Positions 1 to 12,032 of a stretch of 64,000 nt of DNA are shown in pieces (the stretch's first letter is position 1; every line of letters begins with the position of its first letter). The translations under genes were made by a program, and so were the position numbers. The notes beneath the pieces were generated by a model. That model saw nothing but the letters and a program-made list of their open reading frames with translations. It was not told the DNA's origin and did no database searches. The stretch is from Pomphorhynchus laevis (lineage: Eukaryota; Acanthocephala; Palaeacanthocephala; Echinorhynchida; Pomphorhynchidae), in the NCBI GenBank assembly GCA_012934845.2, contig WNNJ02002925.1:1-64000 (forward strand), given 5' to 3'.

Positions 1-1135
1 TTGTTATGATTACGGCTTTTCTTCCTCCTCCGTAGCTTGGTTCGCCTCATATCTATCCGACCGTTCCTTTCGCGTCTGTTCTAATTCATCATCCTCCCTC
101 CCATCCCTATTTTTTTGCGGGGTTCCACAAGGTTCAGTCCTAGGTCCCCTGCTTTTCTCTCTTTTGCTTGGCGATCTCTCTCCATTTATCGAACCTTACT
201 CCTTTAACGTCATGCAATACGCCGATGACATTCTAATCTATGCTCATGCACCCGCACATCGCATACACGATATCGCCATTTCTGCCTCCAACTGTCTCTC
301 TTCTATCTACAAGCGTCTCTCCAATCTCCATCTCGTTTCTAAACGCCGAAAAGTCCAAAATAATGTGGATCCTTCCCCGTAAACCAAGCATATCTCCTCC
401 CATTGTATCTTTTGCCTCATCGATCATCCCTGTAGTCCACAATCTCACTTTCTTAGGCTTCCATTTCGATGATCACCTTTCCCTTAAACCCTTCGTCCGT
501 GACAAGGTCCGCTCGTCTAACTTAATTCTTCGTGACATCCGCCGTATCCGCCCCCTTATCGACTTCCGTTCTTGTATGTCTCTTCTTTTATCGCTTCTTT
601 TCCCTAAAATCGATTACTGCCTTAGCCTTTTCGCCAATTCTCAAAATCCATCATCCTACCCCTACAACGAATAATCAACACCGCCGTTCGAGTGCTCTTT
701 CGTCTCCGTCGCTTCGACCACACATCCACATATTTTGCCCAACTCTCCTGGCCCACCATCCACATCCGCATCAAACTCCGCCTTCTTCTCATTACTTTTC
801 GTCTCATCGCTGTCGGCTCCCCATCGTTCATCAACCTTCCTTTCTTAGACGATACTCGCCCCACCTCGCTATCGCTTCGTTGCTGTCATACCCTCTTACT
901 CCACGTTCTAATTACTCCAACAACTACGGTCTCCGATCCTTCCTCGTCGCCGCCTCACTCGCCTGGAATCAACTCCCTCTCGACGTCCGCCGCGCTCCCT
1001 CTTTTATCACATTCAAACACCTCCTCCGTTCACACCTTCTCGACGCCTGATTCACAGTTTTGTTTTTGTTGTGGTCATGTAAGCGTGCGCTGGCACGCAT
1101 TTGCCACGTTAAAATAAATCTTTTTTTTTCATTAA
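1..1135 (+). mobile_element. L2-like LINE (family A), 3' part, cut by window edge
   Basis: This is the 3' part of an APE-type LINE of the L2/CR1 group. The window opens inside the reverse transcriptase. The copy then shows the RT motif GVPQGSVLGPLLFSLLLGD (near 118-180), the catalytic MQYADDILIYA motif (about 212-244) and the L2-type tail with RRIRPLIDFRSCMSLL, RLRRFDHTSTYFAQLSW and SLAWNQLPLDVRR. The reading switches frame at least twice, near 340-360 and 640-660, so the copy is dead. The 3' UTR carries the stem-loop at 1083-1098 followed by TTTGCCACGTTAAAATAAAT and a T-run. It matches the - strand copies at 14.6-18.6 and 21.8-25.8 kb almost base for base, so it is young. It shares one sequence variant with the 15.7-kb copy that the 22.8-kb copy lacks. 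Confidence 0.92.
1083..1098 (+). other. 3' UTR stem-loop of family A LINE
   Basis: GCGTGC-gctg-GCACGC, a 6-bp perfect stem with a 4-nt loop, about 33 bases after the ORF2 stop and just before TTTGCCACGTTAAAATAAAT. The diverged copy at 11948-11964 keeps the stem with a compensating pair change. In LINEs such 3' structures are commonly what the element's own RT recognises; that role is inferred here. Confidence 0.7.
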
Positions 1136-1136
1136 T

Positions 1137-1379
1137 AGTCACGACCTTACACTCTTTAGCACAGAGAGCGTGAATATCAGAAATGACAGTATTGAAATCT
1201 TGGGGAGTTTCATTTGAACCTGCGACACGAATACAACACAGTACAATGATGTGAGGACTAACCTTAGGATTACAACGTAACAAGTAATACGTATATTTCG
1301 AGGCCAACTGTGCATGACAAGGTACTAACAAGCGATAATTCACATTGAAGGCATCCGATTTAACGTTATTAAGCTGCAT
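1137..1379 (-). other. unidentified open frame, about 80 codons
   Basis: On the - strand a frame is open from an ATG at 1379 down to the edge of the neighbouring LINE near 1135 and then runs on into the LINE 3' UTR. The unique part contains LLVPCHAQLASKYTYYLLR and PHIIVLCCIRVAGSN. I recognise no family. It has more G+C than the surrounding spacers and reads like real protein, so it may be an exon or a fragment of another mobile element. It sits between the 3' end of a family A copy and a family B fragment. No splice sites or second exon were found. Confidence 0.25.
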
Positions 1380-1439
1380 ACTTGTGTATTAGGACAGGAG
1401 GTGATTGACCCATAACAGCGCCATGATCATAAGCATATA

Positions 1440-2345
1440 TTGAACCCAGCAGGTTCACGCACAAACATTATCATAAAGGTTCGAAAACAAGAAGAAATGC
1501 ATAAATCGAAGTTGATACAGATCATAGAATCCGATGAGAAATTGGCAACTATTCTTGATCCTGCAAGTCGAAGGAATGCGATAACCTGGCTAACAGCAAT
1601 GCCACGGAAGAGATTTGGTTGGTGTTTGACATCAAAGTAATTTGAGATCACAGTCGGTGTAAGGTACAATATAAACCCGGAACAGAATCTCCGTTGTAAA
1701 TGTGAAGAGAGCACAGATTTGAAACATATTCTGTCCTGTAGAATTGGTGGTACAACTTTTGTTCGTCACAATGCCGTAATATCTTTCAGCACAATGTCAC
1801 AATGTCTTTCAGCACCGTCACAATGGCGACGGTGCTGAACGATGGGTTTAACAATACGAAGTTTGAGCAGGAGCTCCACGCAGTTCCAGACTAAATACAA
1901 TTCAGCAGCACAACCACAACCAGAGATCGTTCAGCTCGAATGGATATTGTCTGTTCAGATTTCAGTTATGGCATCGAGGAGCGGTCATTCATAGACGTAG
2001 CAGTGTATAACCACTTAGCTTCATCATATGTCAATTCGACAGTAGAATAATCTTTTCAATATCACAAGCACAGAAAATGTACCAAATACATAAAACGCGT
2101 AAATAAGATCGAATACGGAGTTTTTGTGCCTGCCATAATGTCAACAACTGGATGAATATACCGAGAGCTCTTTATACTATTAAGAAAAGTCGCAAGAATC
2201 ATTTACTTTAAAAAAGAGGACTCGTACAGCTACACGATGAGCAAAATTCAAAGAAGACTGAGTTTTGCTGTAGTGAAGACGATTTCCCTATCGTTCTAGA
2301 TGTGTGTAAAAGATGTAAAGGATTCATTTGTGTAACTTTGTAAAT
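1440..2345 (+). pseudogene. Family B (REL-endonuclease LINE) 3' fragment
   Basis: This is the 5'-truncated C-terminal third of an RT/restriction-like-endonuclease LINE. Visible pieces, in order, are the post-RT helical region (NAITWLTAMPRKRFGW, equivalent to ASTWLSALPLVKDGF at 31.1 kb), the zinc knuckle CKCEESTDLKHILSC, GGTTFVRHNAV, the endonuclease block ARMDIVCSDF, then RSFIDVAVYNHLASS and a KYIKRVNKIEYGVFVPAIMS block. Several stops and frame changes break it. It ends near 2345 and lies tail to tail with the C element on the - strand that follows. Confidence 0.82.
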
Positions 2346-2394
2346 AAATTACTTGATTATTAAAAAAATTATTATTGCAAGCGAGCATTGACTA

Positions 2395-5300
2395 TATAGC
2401 CGTTTCGCGAGATCACAAGAAAACATCATTACATACACCAAAATCAACAAAAATATCATAAAAAGGAGTAATCTTCATTATTCCAGCCGTTAATCGTCCA
2501 ATTTGTGAGAGCACTCTTGAATGCCTTAACGTCTGTGGCCATCACGATTTCCGAGGGTAGTCGATTCCAAGCATTTGCACAACGATGAGATAACCGATCC
2601 AACCGTGAACTGCAGCCATGAGACGATATCCTCAACAACAGGGGATGACCTCTGTGGCATCGTATATCGTTGATAACCACCGAATGGGTAGGATATCCAT
2701 TCGAACCGTTGGCGATATGCCACATTACTAACATATCTAGGATGTACAGTCTTTGGTGCACAGTCATCATACCCAGAGTTTTTAGTCTGTCGCGATAACT
2801 CATATGAGAACAACTCGAACACAGTTTGCTCCCACGACGAAGAATACTTTCTAAATCATTCAGCTCTTTTTTAGACGTTGGAAAACTGGCTTGTATCGCG
2901 AACTCAATATGTGGTCTTACAAGTGCATTAAATAGAATTCTAAAACATGTGGGTTACACAAACTTGAAGCAGTTTTTTATCAAGTACAACATTTTTCTGG
3001 CAGACGCGCATCTACGTGTTCAGTATCCATTCTAGACTTCAAGGAAGAATGAGTTATGATACCAAGGTCTCGTACCTGAGATACACAATTAATTATTTGA
3101 GATCCTATGGTAAATCGGGCAAGTACAGAACTATACCCGAAACGAAGGTTAACACACTTAGAGACGTTCAATAGTATTCCTGTATGCCTACTCCAAATTT
3201 CTATTCTATCAATATCACTTTGCAGAAACTCTACATCCTTTGGAGAATTAACTGTGCTCCACGCTTTCAAGTCATCTGCGAAAGCAAGATATTGGCATTG
3301 CAGTTTACTCAGCAGAGGATGATGAAAATGTTAAAAAGTAATGGGCTAAGCACAGTCCCCTGAGGAACCCTTTAAAGTCACACTATGCGGAGAATAAAAA
3401 CAATCACCAACCCGTACTATATAGCTACTAGATGACAGAAAATCAGCAACCCACGCTACAAGCATCCGGGGAATGCCATGATCGAATAATACTTGCATCA
3501 ACTGAGAATGAGACACGCGATCGAATGGTCTACTAAAATCAAGAAACAGGGCATCAATAGAGCTACATCGAAATAATTCTGAGACCCACGCCTCACGAGA
3601 ACACAAGAGATTTGTCAGACAAGATCTGCCTTTTCTGAAACCATGCTGTTGAGAGCAAATCTGTCCGATCTCAACCAAGTGAATTATTATACTGTCGTAA
3701 ACTATAAGCTCCATAATTTTATTTATATGGCTAGTTAAACTTATAGTCCTGTAGTTAATAGCTGAGTTCCGCACACCTTTCTTATAAACAGGTACTACCA
3801 TAGCACGTTTCCAGTCAACCGGAAATTTGCCAAAGTTTAAAGAGAGCTGAAATAGTATTATCAAGGGCCGAGAGAGGTGTGCACTCAATATACGTAAAAG
3901 AAAGAGGTGAATGTCGTCACGAGCAGCAGATGAACACCTCGACAGCCGAATCAATTAGGCAAATACTTCATCTTGAGTAATAGAAATCGAATCACTGGAG
4001 ACATGAGAGCTGAGTGGTTCATAATCAATGTTGGATAACGACGAAATATTGCTTAGAGTAAATTCATTTGCAAATTCCTCGGCATGACCAAAAACGTTTG
4101 GAATTTTGATCAATCGAATTTACGAGGTCGTACTCATAATTAACACGCTTATTAGTGCAGAGTCGTTTAAAAACATTACGAGCTTGTCTGAAAGATGATA
4201 TGAACGATGGGTCATTACGTGATAGTTTAAAGAAACGGTTTCGTTCGTACAGTGCTTTCTTGAGATCATGGTCAAACCAAACTAGCTTGCGGTTGTAACG
4301 TTTCTTGATTACTATTTTTGGGGCAAACTTATTTGAAACTTCAAGTAACTCATCGCGAATTACATGCCAGCAACGGTCAACTGAACTGTCATCATAACAA
4401 AAGTTAATACAATATACATCAGTCAAGAGTGTTGCGTGATCGGCCTTATGCCATAGCCGTTTGACCAAAATAGGCTCATTATCCTCCATCATAGCCCTCA
4501 TAGAAGGACGAATACCGAATTGAATGGTTACATGGTCACTCAATTCCCGAGGAGATACATAGCGTATGTCACAAACATGATCACAATTTCGAGAAAAGAG
4601 TAGATCAAGTATAGATGAACTATTGCCGCATACTCTGGTAGGACAGGTCAGTAATTGAGCGAGTAATAAATCGTGAGTCAAGATTTGCTATATTTGAGTT
4701 TCAGAAGCATTGAAATGATCAATACTAAAACCACCAACATCACTAACCACCACAGTCGGAATGTTAAAATCACCAGATAGAATGAAAGGACGATGATGCT
4801 TACATGAATTAAGAAGCACATTACGCAGTACACCGTCAAAACCAGATGATTTAGGAGTTCTATAAAGGACACCAAGCAAAAATCTAAGTTCAGATAATAT
4901 TACGTCTAACACTAAGCACTTACAAGTTCCTTCACTATTGGAGTACTCAACCGAACCGACTACAACCGCTCCGTGAGCTAAATAGATGGCAACACCACCC
5001 CACGACGAACATCACACCTATCTGATGGATTTACGGTATAATCCTGAATATTAATTGTAACATCACCAATCCCACTATGCAGCCACGACTCAGATACGGC
5101 AAAGGCGTCAAAATGTTTTGTAGTCAACATAATGCGAAAATAATCCAGATTAAAAGTTAAGCTACGAATGTTAGAACATCCAGTGAGAAGAGCACGCTTA
5201 TTCGCAGAAGATGCATACCTGTTTTCACCAAACGTAAATCCACAAGGGAACCCACAGATATAGAACCAGCACTCAAAGGTCCATGCAGATTGGATGCCAA

Positions 5301-6411
5301 CGCACAAAAGGCTTGCGTTGGCAAACAAAAATTTCTAGCACACAAATCCACCTCACCTTCGCAACGACGGCGGGCAATCTCCTGCTTAGCATTAAGTAAT
5401 AAAAATACGCTCTTCGTGAGAAAGATCCTTTAAAATACGAACAGGTTGATTTTTTAGTCTGAGTCCTCGATTTAAGAGGGACTTAGCTTCAATAGTTGAT
5501 CCGAGGACAACCTGTAGAAGCCTAGGATGGGTACCAGATGTTTTCTTACCAAGTCGAAACATATTCCTAACAGTTAACTTGGACACAACATCTCGATCCG
5601 AATAGTCGAACATGGTGGAAATAATGGTCTTGACTGCATCAATGTCATTATCAAAACGAGTTTGCGAAACGCTACGTGCAGATTAACTTAAATTTGCAAA
5701 CAACACAGAACAAGACCTGTCAAAGTCTTTATGTCGGATACGTTTATAAGATTCAGATTCAACATGCGCACAGTCTGACGAAATTGAGTTGGACAGACGA
5801 CGCCACGGGCCACAGCGTTCAAGCTCCCCTTCAGAGTCATTCACTTTATGATTATTACATGGGTCAAAAGAGCTGCAACCAATATTGCCACTTAGGCTTT
5901 CTGTAGATATACTTTGTTGAAGTTCGGATCCACATACTTGGTTGGTCAATACGGACATGGGTGATCGAGAACCAGTTATGATTGATTCCGTCTTGCTACT
6001 GCTTGACTGCATGTTGAGCCGGTTTCTATAATACTGATGTGGAAGTCCGTTTGTCCATATTCGACGTGGTTGCCGCTTAGTGCTGCTCGGGCATATTATA
6101 AGGTCATCACTTCCGATAGTGACATCGGTAGAGAGGCTGTTATAACCATAAGAAGATGTTTCGCATACTCGTTGTTCATTTATAATGCTATTTGCTTCAC
6201 ATGACTGATTCGACGTTGCTGGTTTGTGATCATAAGATATAGCGCAACAAAATCCACAATAATAAGGTCGTTGCTTTAAAGATTCACGGTCGACCTACTT
6301 CACTTTTATCAATGTCCATACATTGCAACCATCGCAGTCACACCCAATCTCGAACTGAACATAGACGTCAATACGTTTTACCCCGCGTGGTTTACGAGAT
6401 TTTGTTCCCAT
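2395..6411 (-). pseudogene. Family C (CR1-like LINE), long degenerate copy
   Basis: Long but broken copy of a two-ORF CR1-like LINE. ORF1 starts at an ATG at 6409-6411 with a Lys/Arg-rich N-terminus, then a PHD-like cluster (CDCDGCNVW ... YYCGFC), an acidic/Ser-rich spacer and an RRM-like tail (RNMFRLGKKTSGTHPRLLQVVL, 5392-5613). ORF2 follows with APE-endonuclease pieces (CSNIRSL, SESWLHS, LSGDFNIPTVVV, LSDHVTIQF), RT pieces (YRTISLTSHINKIMEL, ALFLDFSRPFDRVSH) and the C-terminal HRGHPLLLRI and ANAWNRLPSEIV motifs ending at 2456. About ten stops and frame changes separate the pieces. It is closest to the copy at 38.8-43.1 kb. Its near-complete length means it was inserted almost whole. Confidence 0.9.
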
Positions 6412-7020
6412 TTGTAGATAAACAGATATTGTATGTTATTTATTGTAAGTTTTAATAACCAAAAGATTTAACCAGATACGATAACTGAGAATTTCCTCAC
6501 TTTCGGATTGCTTGTTGCGTCGAATACTCAGTGATTGTTAGTAGTTAGTGATTGAGTAAGAGAGTTCATATTTCAGTATTAATTTGTAAGTAGTTAGTAA
6601 TCAAGAATTTTTTGCTTTATGAATATAAACTGTTCTGAAATCGTTCGTCTAAAAACGTTCTTCTGAAGTCGTTCTTCTGAAATCGTTCTTCTAAAATCGT
6701 TCGTCTGAAATCGTTCTTTTAAAGTCGTTCTTCTGAAATCGTTTTTTTGTAAGTAGCTAGTGATCAAGAATGTTTAAATTTCTTTTTATATCTCGATGGA
6801 TAACTATTTAGCCGTACGATTTGCAAAGATAATATTTTATTGAGCTTTTGGTCTACCAAAAAAATAAACGAAATTAACATCGTTTAAATTACTCAATTTT
6901 GGCTTTATCCATGGCAAACAAGCCCATTTAAGATTTACAAAGTTTTACAAATTAAATAATTCAAAGTTTTTGAATTATTAATATATTAATTCATGAGTAA
7001 TAAAATATTTAATAATAAAA
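6412..7020. other. AT-rich spacer 5' of the C element
   Basis: No gene seen. It holds the putative 5' UTR of the C copy ending at 6411, the 15-bp minisatellite listed separately, and then plain AT-rich sequence up to the foldback element at 7021. Confidence 0.6.
6631..6745. repeat. 15-bp minisatellite, about 8 units
   Basis: Tandem variants of CGTTCTTCTGAAATC repeat about eight times with point differences such as GTCTAAAA, TCTGAAGT and TTTAAAGT. The array lies about 220 bp upstream of the ORF1 start of the C-type LINE that reads leftward, so it could be part of that element's 5' region. Confidence 0.85.
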
Positions 7021-7237
7021 TCTTTATAGGGCGTGTCATCCCCCGGGAAAAAATGTTTTGCAACCAATATTTCGACTGTGCTAGTAGCCATCTTCAAATG
7101 AGTGGTTAAGCTTAACTACCTGGAATAACAATTAACTTATTGCAATCATTTGAAGAGGGCTACTCGCGCAGCCGAAATATTGGTTGAAAAACAATTTGTG
7201 TATGTTTTTATCGGGGATGACTCGCCATGTAAAGATT
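7021..7237. repeat. foldback (MITE-like) element, about 217 bp
   Basis: Two imperfect inverted arms of about 80-90 bp (7021-7101 and 7145-7237) flank a centre of about 45 bp. The matching blocks include CAACCAATATTTCG against CGAAATATTGGTTG, CATCTTCAAATGA against TCATTTGAAGAGG, and the outer GTCATCCCCCGGGAAAAA against TTTTTATCGGGGATGAC. No ORF lies inside. The structure fits a non-autonomous DNA element. A target-site duplication is not clear. Confidence 0.75.
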
Positions 7238-7924
7238 GAATTTGACTCGAACGAAATAATCGTAAATTACTTATCGTATTAAATCATTAATGTAATGAAT
7301 AATATTAAATTATACTGATATAATAATAAATGAATAATCAATACTTTACTGAGTTCCATTCATGGCACAATAAGAGGTACGCATTTCTGTTTTACGCACC
7401 TAACGCCAATATGATTTCTCACCTTATTCTGTCATGGTATTATCATCCTGTTCAATTGCTGCATACTCATCTAGAAGTGCTTGTGATGCAGTATACGATT
7501 TCTAGTAAGTATCACGTGAATATTAAAGTTTGATAAATAGGCAATTAAACATTATATTGTCGTGTTTAAATTAATTTTTTTGATAAAACATAAATAAACA
7601 AATAAAAAAAATCAATAGCTGGTAGGTAGAACCTGCCCAATTTAAATAAAATTAATGCAAATAACATACTCGTCCAAGATTTCCGAATTTGTTACATATT
7701 AAAAAATCGTTATGTAAGAATCATCAAATGTAGATATTTTTTCAAAGCTTAATTAAAAAAATAAATTTTCAAAAATTTAATCAAAATTCGAAAATTAAAA
7801 TTCAAAAATTTTATCTTAATTATAATACCGAGTATGTATTTATTAATCAATTCATAATTTTTTAATAATAATATTTTTTTAACAAAAGATTTTTTTCCGA
7901 AAATGAGTACTGGAGTATTCCTAT
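7238..7924. other. AT-rich spacer, no gene recognised
   Basis: Mostly A/T runs. One 67-codon open frame (7330-7533 +) matches nothing I know and sits in otherwise non-coding composition, so I do not call it a gene. Confidence 0.5.
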
Positions 7925-10891
7925 TTGTTACTGTTCTGGTTGTAATACTGCTCGCTCGCCTAAACGCAGTGGCTTACCACGGGATGAGCGTGAACTTCGC
8001 AAACTAGAAGATATTGACCGAGCGATTTCGAAGCTGATCTTTCTTAAGTTTCACTGCTAAATCACTGTAACTTAAGGGTCCTTTTGTGCTATCGTCGATG
8101 CAATTGTTTTCACTAACATGCTAGCTTCTTTGCCAAATCCTCATGCTGTTGAAAAGACTAATGGAACAAATGAACTGTTTTCAATTCTTCGCACTCTTTT
8201 ACTGTACTTCAATTTTTTCCAGTTTTCGTTGTACTCGAAGGCCGATTCAGGTGCACGAGTAATGTTTGATTGAGCTTGTGTTGAATATACATTAACGTCG
8301 TAGAACGTTCGCTCAAATCGAGAACCGTAAACACCAGATCATACTATATCTAGCCGTGCACATTGATTGTTCGTTGTCGCTGAGTTTTTAAAAGTAATAT
8401 TATCGGGAACATTCATTAACTCCGGTTCAATTCCGACATTGTGGCAAACTAAACTCAGAGCACTTGCTATTGTATCCCGGACTACATTATGTCGGATGAT
8501 CGGTAGTGCTCCATAATTGCATGATAGTGCGTGCGCTAAGGTTATATTCGACCCGCAGTAACACAATCGCTTATCGAGACCTTGATCCAAGTTACCATAT
8601 CGTGCGTTGATTGCATCGGTGAATTCATTGATGGATAGATAAAATTTCTCGTGTTTTAGCGGTAAGGTACTTAGCCACGATGAGGCACCAAGATGTGCCG
8701 CATGTTTGATGGTGTTTTGTAGGGAGGGAGCTAGGTCGGTTAGTATTTTTAATACACGATCTAGATGTGCTTGATTTCGTAATCGCGTAATTTCATGAAG
8801 TACTGTGTTTTGCTTTTCGCGTAGACTATCACCTAAAGAGTCTTCATCATAAGTCGATAGAAGCATTCTTGATGATGTTTTCTCAATATGAGCGGTAAAT
8901 AATGGGTTGGCGATCCCTATTCCTCCTAGCTTGAAAGGGGAGCAGAGTATATTCGATATTCCATTGGTTAGCTTAAATGTAGCAAATTTAGGGAGCAAGT
9001 TGGATTTTATGATATCTTCTAATTCATTCCATACCTTTTCAGTGATGTTCCATAAACGCATTATGTGAATCCACATCGACTGAATTTAATTGACCATTCC
9101 TGAATATGCAACGTGCGGATCATGTTTAGCTACTACGCACAATCTCTCGATTAGTGCTTTCCAGCCGGCAAGCAAATCGTAGATTGATTGCTCTTCATAA
9201 TCATCAAAACCAATCGGTGAACCAAGGACGTTTATTCCAGTCGTTGTTGTATTGATGTTTGTGTCGGGCAGTTGATCATTATTTATAGGTAGATATGATG
9301 ATATGCTTGATTTTATTGCGTTTATAAAGTAGCCATACTTCGGGCCGTCTGCATGCAGAATATTCCATACTTTCTTTAAAATATCAAGCGGTCCAGCAAA
9401 GTTGGCATCGTCGGCGTACCATATTTGTACAACAGAAGGGACCTGCCGCTTTATTGTGTCGATCAACGGAAGTGAAGTCATAGCGAAACCTGCCATGGCA
9501 AAAGGGTCACCTTGTGTGAAACCTTCTGATGACAAGATACTTTTTTCAACGATTATAAGTACAGCCGGGCTAGAGTACATATTTTGTAGTGCACATGACA
9601 GGGCAGGACATACAAAATTTATATTGTGTAGTGCAACTGCACGGTTTGTTAGGTTGAAAGTGTTCCTTGCATCAATAGTCATTAGACAATTTTCGGTTGA
9701 TAGGTTTAGTTCTTTTTTGAGATTCGCGATAGCAAGTTCAAGTTCACCTCTTTGTGAAGCTCCCAATTGGATAGTTCCTGCGACATCCTGTATATCATTG
9801 CGTGCGATGATTAGAATTGCTTTGCTTATGATCCGCCTGATGGTGTTGCATATTCCGATAGGGCGGATACCACCAGATTTCTTCTTCAAAGCAACTAGAC
9901 GACAAACGGTGAAAGGATCGAAGGAGCCCGATGACACTTTTTTAGTAGCAACAAAAATGGCAAATTTGGCAATGGCCTTGGCAAGTAAATTTGATTGCTG
10001 TCCAAAATCGGTTAACATTTGAAATCATGCTCGAGAATCAAGCCCAGATGGTCCCGCCGATCCATTTATTCGTCTGCTTGATTTGATAATGGCGGCCTCG
10101 TCTAGTGCATAGAAACGACAATGATGATGGGGTTTTGAATTCGGCAGCGGAGCTGATAAAAGAACATCAGGAGAAGCTGTTGATGCGTCAGGGTGTAAAT
10201 CTTTAAGTAGAGATAACACAGAGATATCATTTATTGTGTGATCAGGACGGAGGACACCTGAGTCATATTTGTCTTCTAATATCGAAGAACCGGCTTTGAT
10301 ACGGCCCTTGGTGACAAGACTTTGATATTGTGTGATCCAATTCAATGACTTCGAGGGACGACGCAATGATATACTAGTTTAAAGATATTCGGCTTCTTCG
10401 AACAATGAGTCATAATCTTTTATTTTCCAGCTTGTTAGTCTGCGTTCCAAAGTTTTGCGGATTAAAGCGGTCTTTCTTGAGGGTATACGCTGCAATAAAC
10501 ATTGCGAGAAGATTGTAGCGGTTTGTAGCATATGTATTGTACTGTTGACGTCTTCAGCAGCCTTCAGGTAAAAAGAACTCATAATTCCAACAATCTCATT
10601 ACTGGCATTACAACGAGGTAGGTCAATCAAGTTAGGTTTCTAGTGAATGGCAATGTTGTGAAGTTCGTAGATTGTTTTCGGGCTATTAGGTTTCAGATTT
10701 TCGAGTGAATTTCGGTCTCTCTGACCTTCAGTATCTGTCGCAGAAAGAAACCGAGTGCGGTTTGAACAATGTTGTCTCCGACAGTTGTAACACTTCAATC
10801 CTGCTCGAGCACATCTACATCCTTTACATCGTGCTGCCTGGCCATTTCAAGTGCAGCATAGAGGGCTACCTGTAGGCTTACCGCGAACCAT
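7925..10891 (-). pseudogene. Family B REL-type LINE, near full length, degenerate
   Basis: Near-full-length copy read leftward from an ATG at 10891. N-terminus: MVRGKPTGSP followed by a CXC/tesmin-like Cys cluster (CKGCRCARAGLKCYNC, about residues 20-40). RT: INGSAGPSGLDSRA, GGIRPIGICNTIRRI, MTIDARNTFNL (the YXD-type catalytic strand), EGFTQGDPFAMAGF and YADDANFAG. The C-terminus carries HLGASSWLSTLPLKH, a CCHC-like CYCGSNITLAHALSC and the REL block (CARLDIV, then RFERTFYDVNVYST below 8340). Frames break into at least five pieces (10379-10630, 10025-10366, 9086-10018, 8339-9076 and below), with in-frame stops in the N-terminus. It is most similar to the element at 28.8-31.9 kb. Confidence 0.9.
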
Positions 10892-11343
10892 TGATCGGCT
10901 GTTGTATAATTTCGTTGTTAGGATTTGTATGTTTTTATATATTCAATTGTATTTATATTATATATTGTAATCACTTAATCGATTCTTATAGCTTTGCTGT
11001 ACCGGTGTTCCTTGTACCGGTGTTCTTTGCTGTACCGGTGTTTGTAAGTAGCTTTAATTGTATATTGTAATTAGTGTAATTTTCTCCAATCGATTCTTTA
11101 AATGTGATTTGTAATTAGTGTAAGTAGTTATTAATTAGCCGCCAAGAATTTCAAACTGAAATATTATATTATAATATTATAATATTATTATATTATAATA
11201 ATATATATTTTTTAATAATGAACAATTTATTAAAAATAATCATATTAACTTAGGTTCCCGCAAATGGGCCTCAAATTGAAATTTACGATCCCAGACTGGG
11301 CAATATAATACAAAAAAGTTTCTCAATGTGAAACAGTAGTTAA
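10892..11343. other. 5' region of the B copy and AT-rich spacer
   Basis: It contains three close copies of CTGTACCGGTGTTC (10992-11042) and two copies of a TGTAATTAGTGTAA-type motif, which may belong to the 5' UTR of the B copy ending at 10891. The 11250-11272 part holds GGTTCCCGCAAATGGGCCT, a motif that recurs at 52818-52836 next to another B copy. No gene was seen. Confidence 0.5.
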
Positions 11344-11985
11344 CTCTGCCATTCGTTAGAGATAAAGTACGCTCATCTACCTTGATACTCCGCAACCTCC
11401 GTCAAGTTCGTAGATTGATCGATTTCCCTTCTTGTATGACTCTCATATCATCTCTCCTTTTTTCTAGACTCGATTATTGTCTTAGTCTATTTTCCAACTC
11501 ACCTAAATCCACTCTTCTTCCCCTACAACGCATCGTCAACGCAGCTGTCCGAATTCTCCTCCGTCTTCGTCGTTTTGATCATACATCCTACCATCTTGCT
11601 TCTCTCGATTTGCCTACAATTTATTGTCGTGTTCAAATTCGTCTTCTTATCGTTGCTTTCCGCCTTGTAACTTTTCATACCCCTTCATTTCTCAACCTTC
11701 CTTTTCTTGATAATTCCCGTCCTGTTTACTGTTCCTTGCGTTCCTGTAATTCCCTTCTTTTACATGTCCCAAACTACTCTACCTCCTTTGGACTCCGCTC
11801 CTTCCTGGTGGCTGCTCCTCTATCGTGGAATCATCTGCCCATTCATATACGCCAATCAACTTCCCTGCAGTGCTTCAAACGACAAATCCGATCCCATCTG
11901 AACAATTTAACTGCTTGACTTTCTCATTTTTGTTTGTGGACTTGTAAGCGTACAGCTTGTACGCATTTGCCACATTAAATAAATT
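11344..11985 (+). pseudogene. L2-like LINE 3' fragment, diverged family A relative
   Basis: A 5'-truncated piece starting at LPFVRDKVRSS and open from an ATG at 11382 to 11918. It shows RRLIDFPSCMTLISSLL, RLDYCLSLFSNSPKS, LRLRRFDHTSYHL, LVAAPLSWNHLPI and FKRQIRSHLN, the same C-terminal region as the main A family but only about two thirds identical. It keeps the A-type 3' UTR: a stem-loop at 11948-11964, TTTGCCACATTAAATAAAT, and an ATT-repeat tail. It lacks endonuclease and RT catalytic motifs, so it cannot move by itself. It abuts the 3'-truncated C copy at 12033. Confidence 0.88.
11948..11964 (+). other. 3' UTR stem-loop, covariant form
   Basis: GCGTAC-agctt-GTACGC. Compared with the stem of the main A family (GCGTGC/GCACGC), the fifth G has become A and its partner C has become T, so pairing is kept while sequence changes. 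The position relative to the downstream TTTGCCAC motif is also the same. Confidence 0.7.
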
Positions 11986-12031
11986 TGTATTATTATTATT
12001 TATTATTATATATATATATATATATATATTG
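11986..12031. repeat. (ATT)n and (TA)n microsatellites
   Basis: TATTATTATT runs merge into an uninterrupted TA-repeat ending near 12030. The ATT part is the tail of the L2-like fragment. The TA part forms the boundary to the C copy on the other strand. Confidence 0.9.
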
Positions 12032-12032
12032 A

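Noticed and set aside
9402-10022. 206-codon + strand ORF
   Set aside because: Antisense to the RT of the B copy at 7.9-10.9 kb, whose - strand frame has clear RT motifs.
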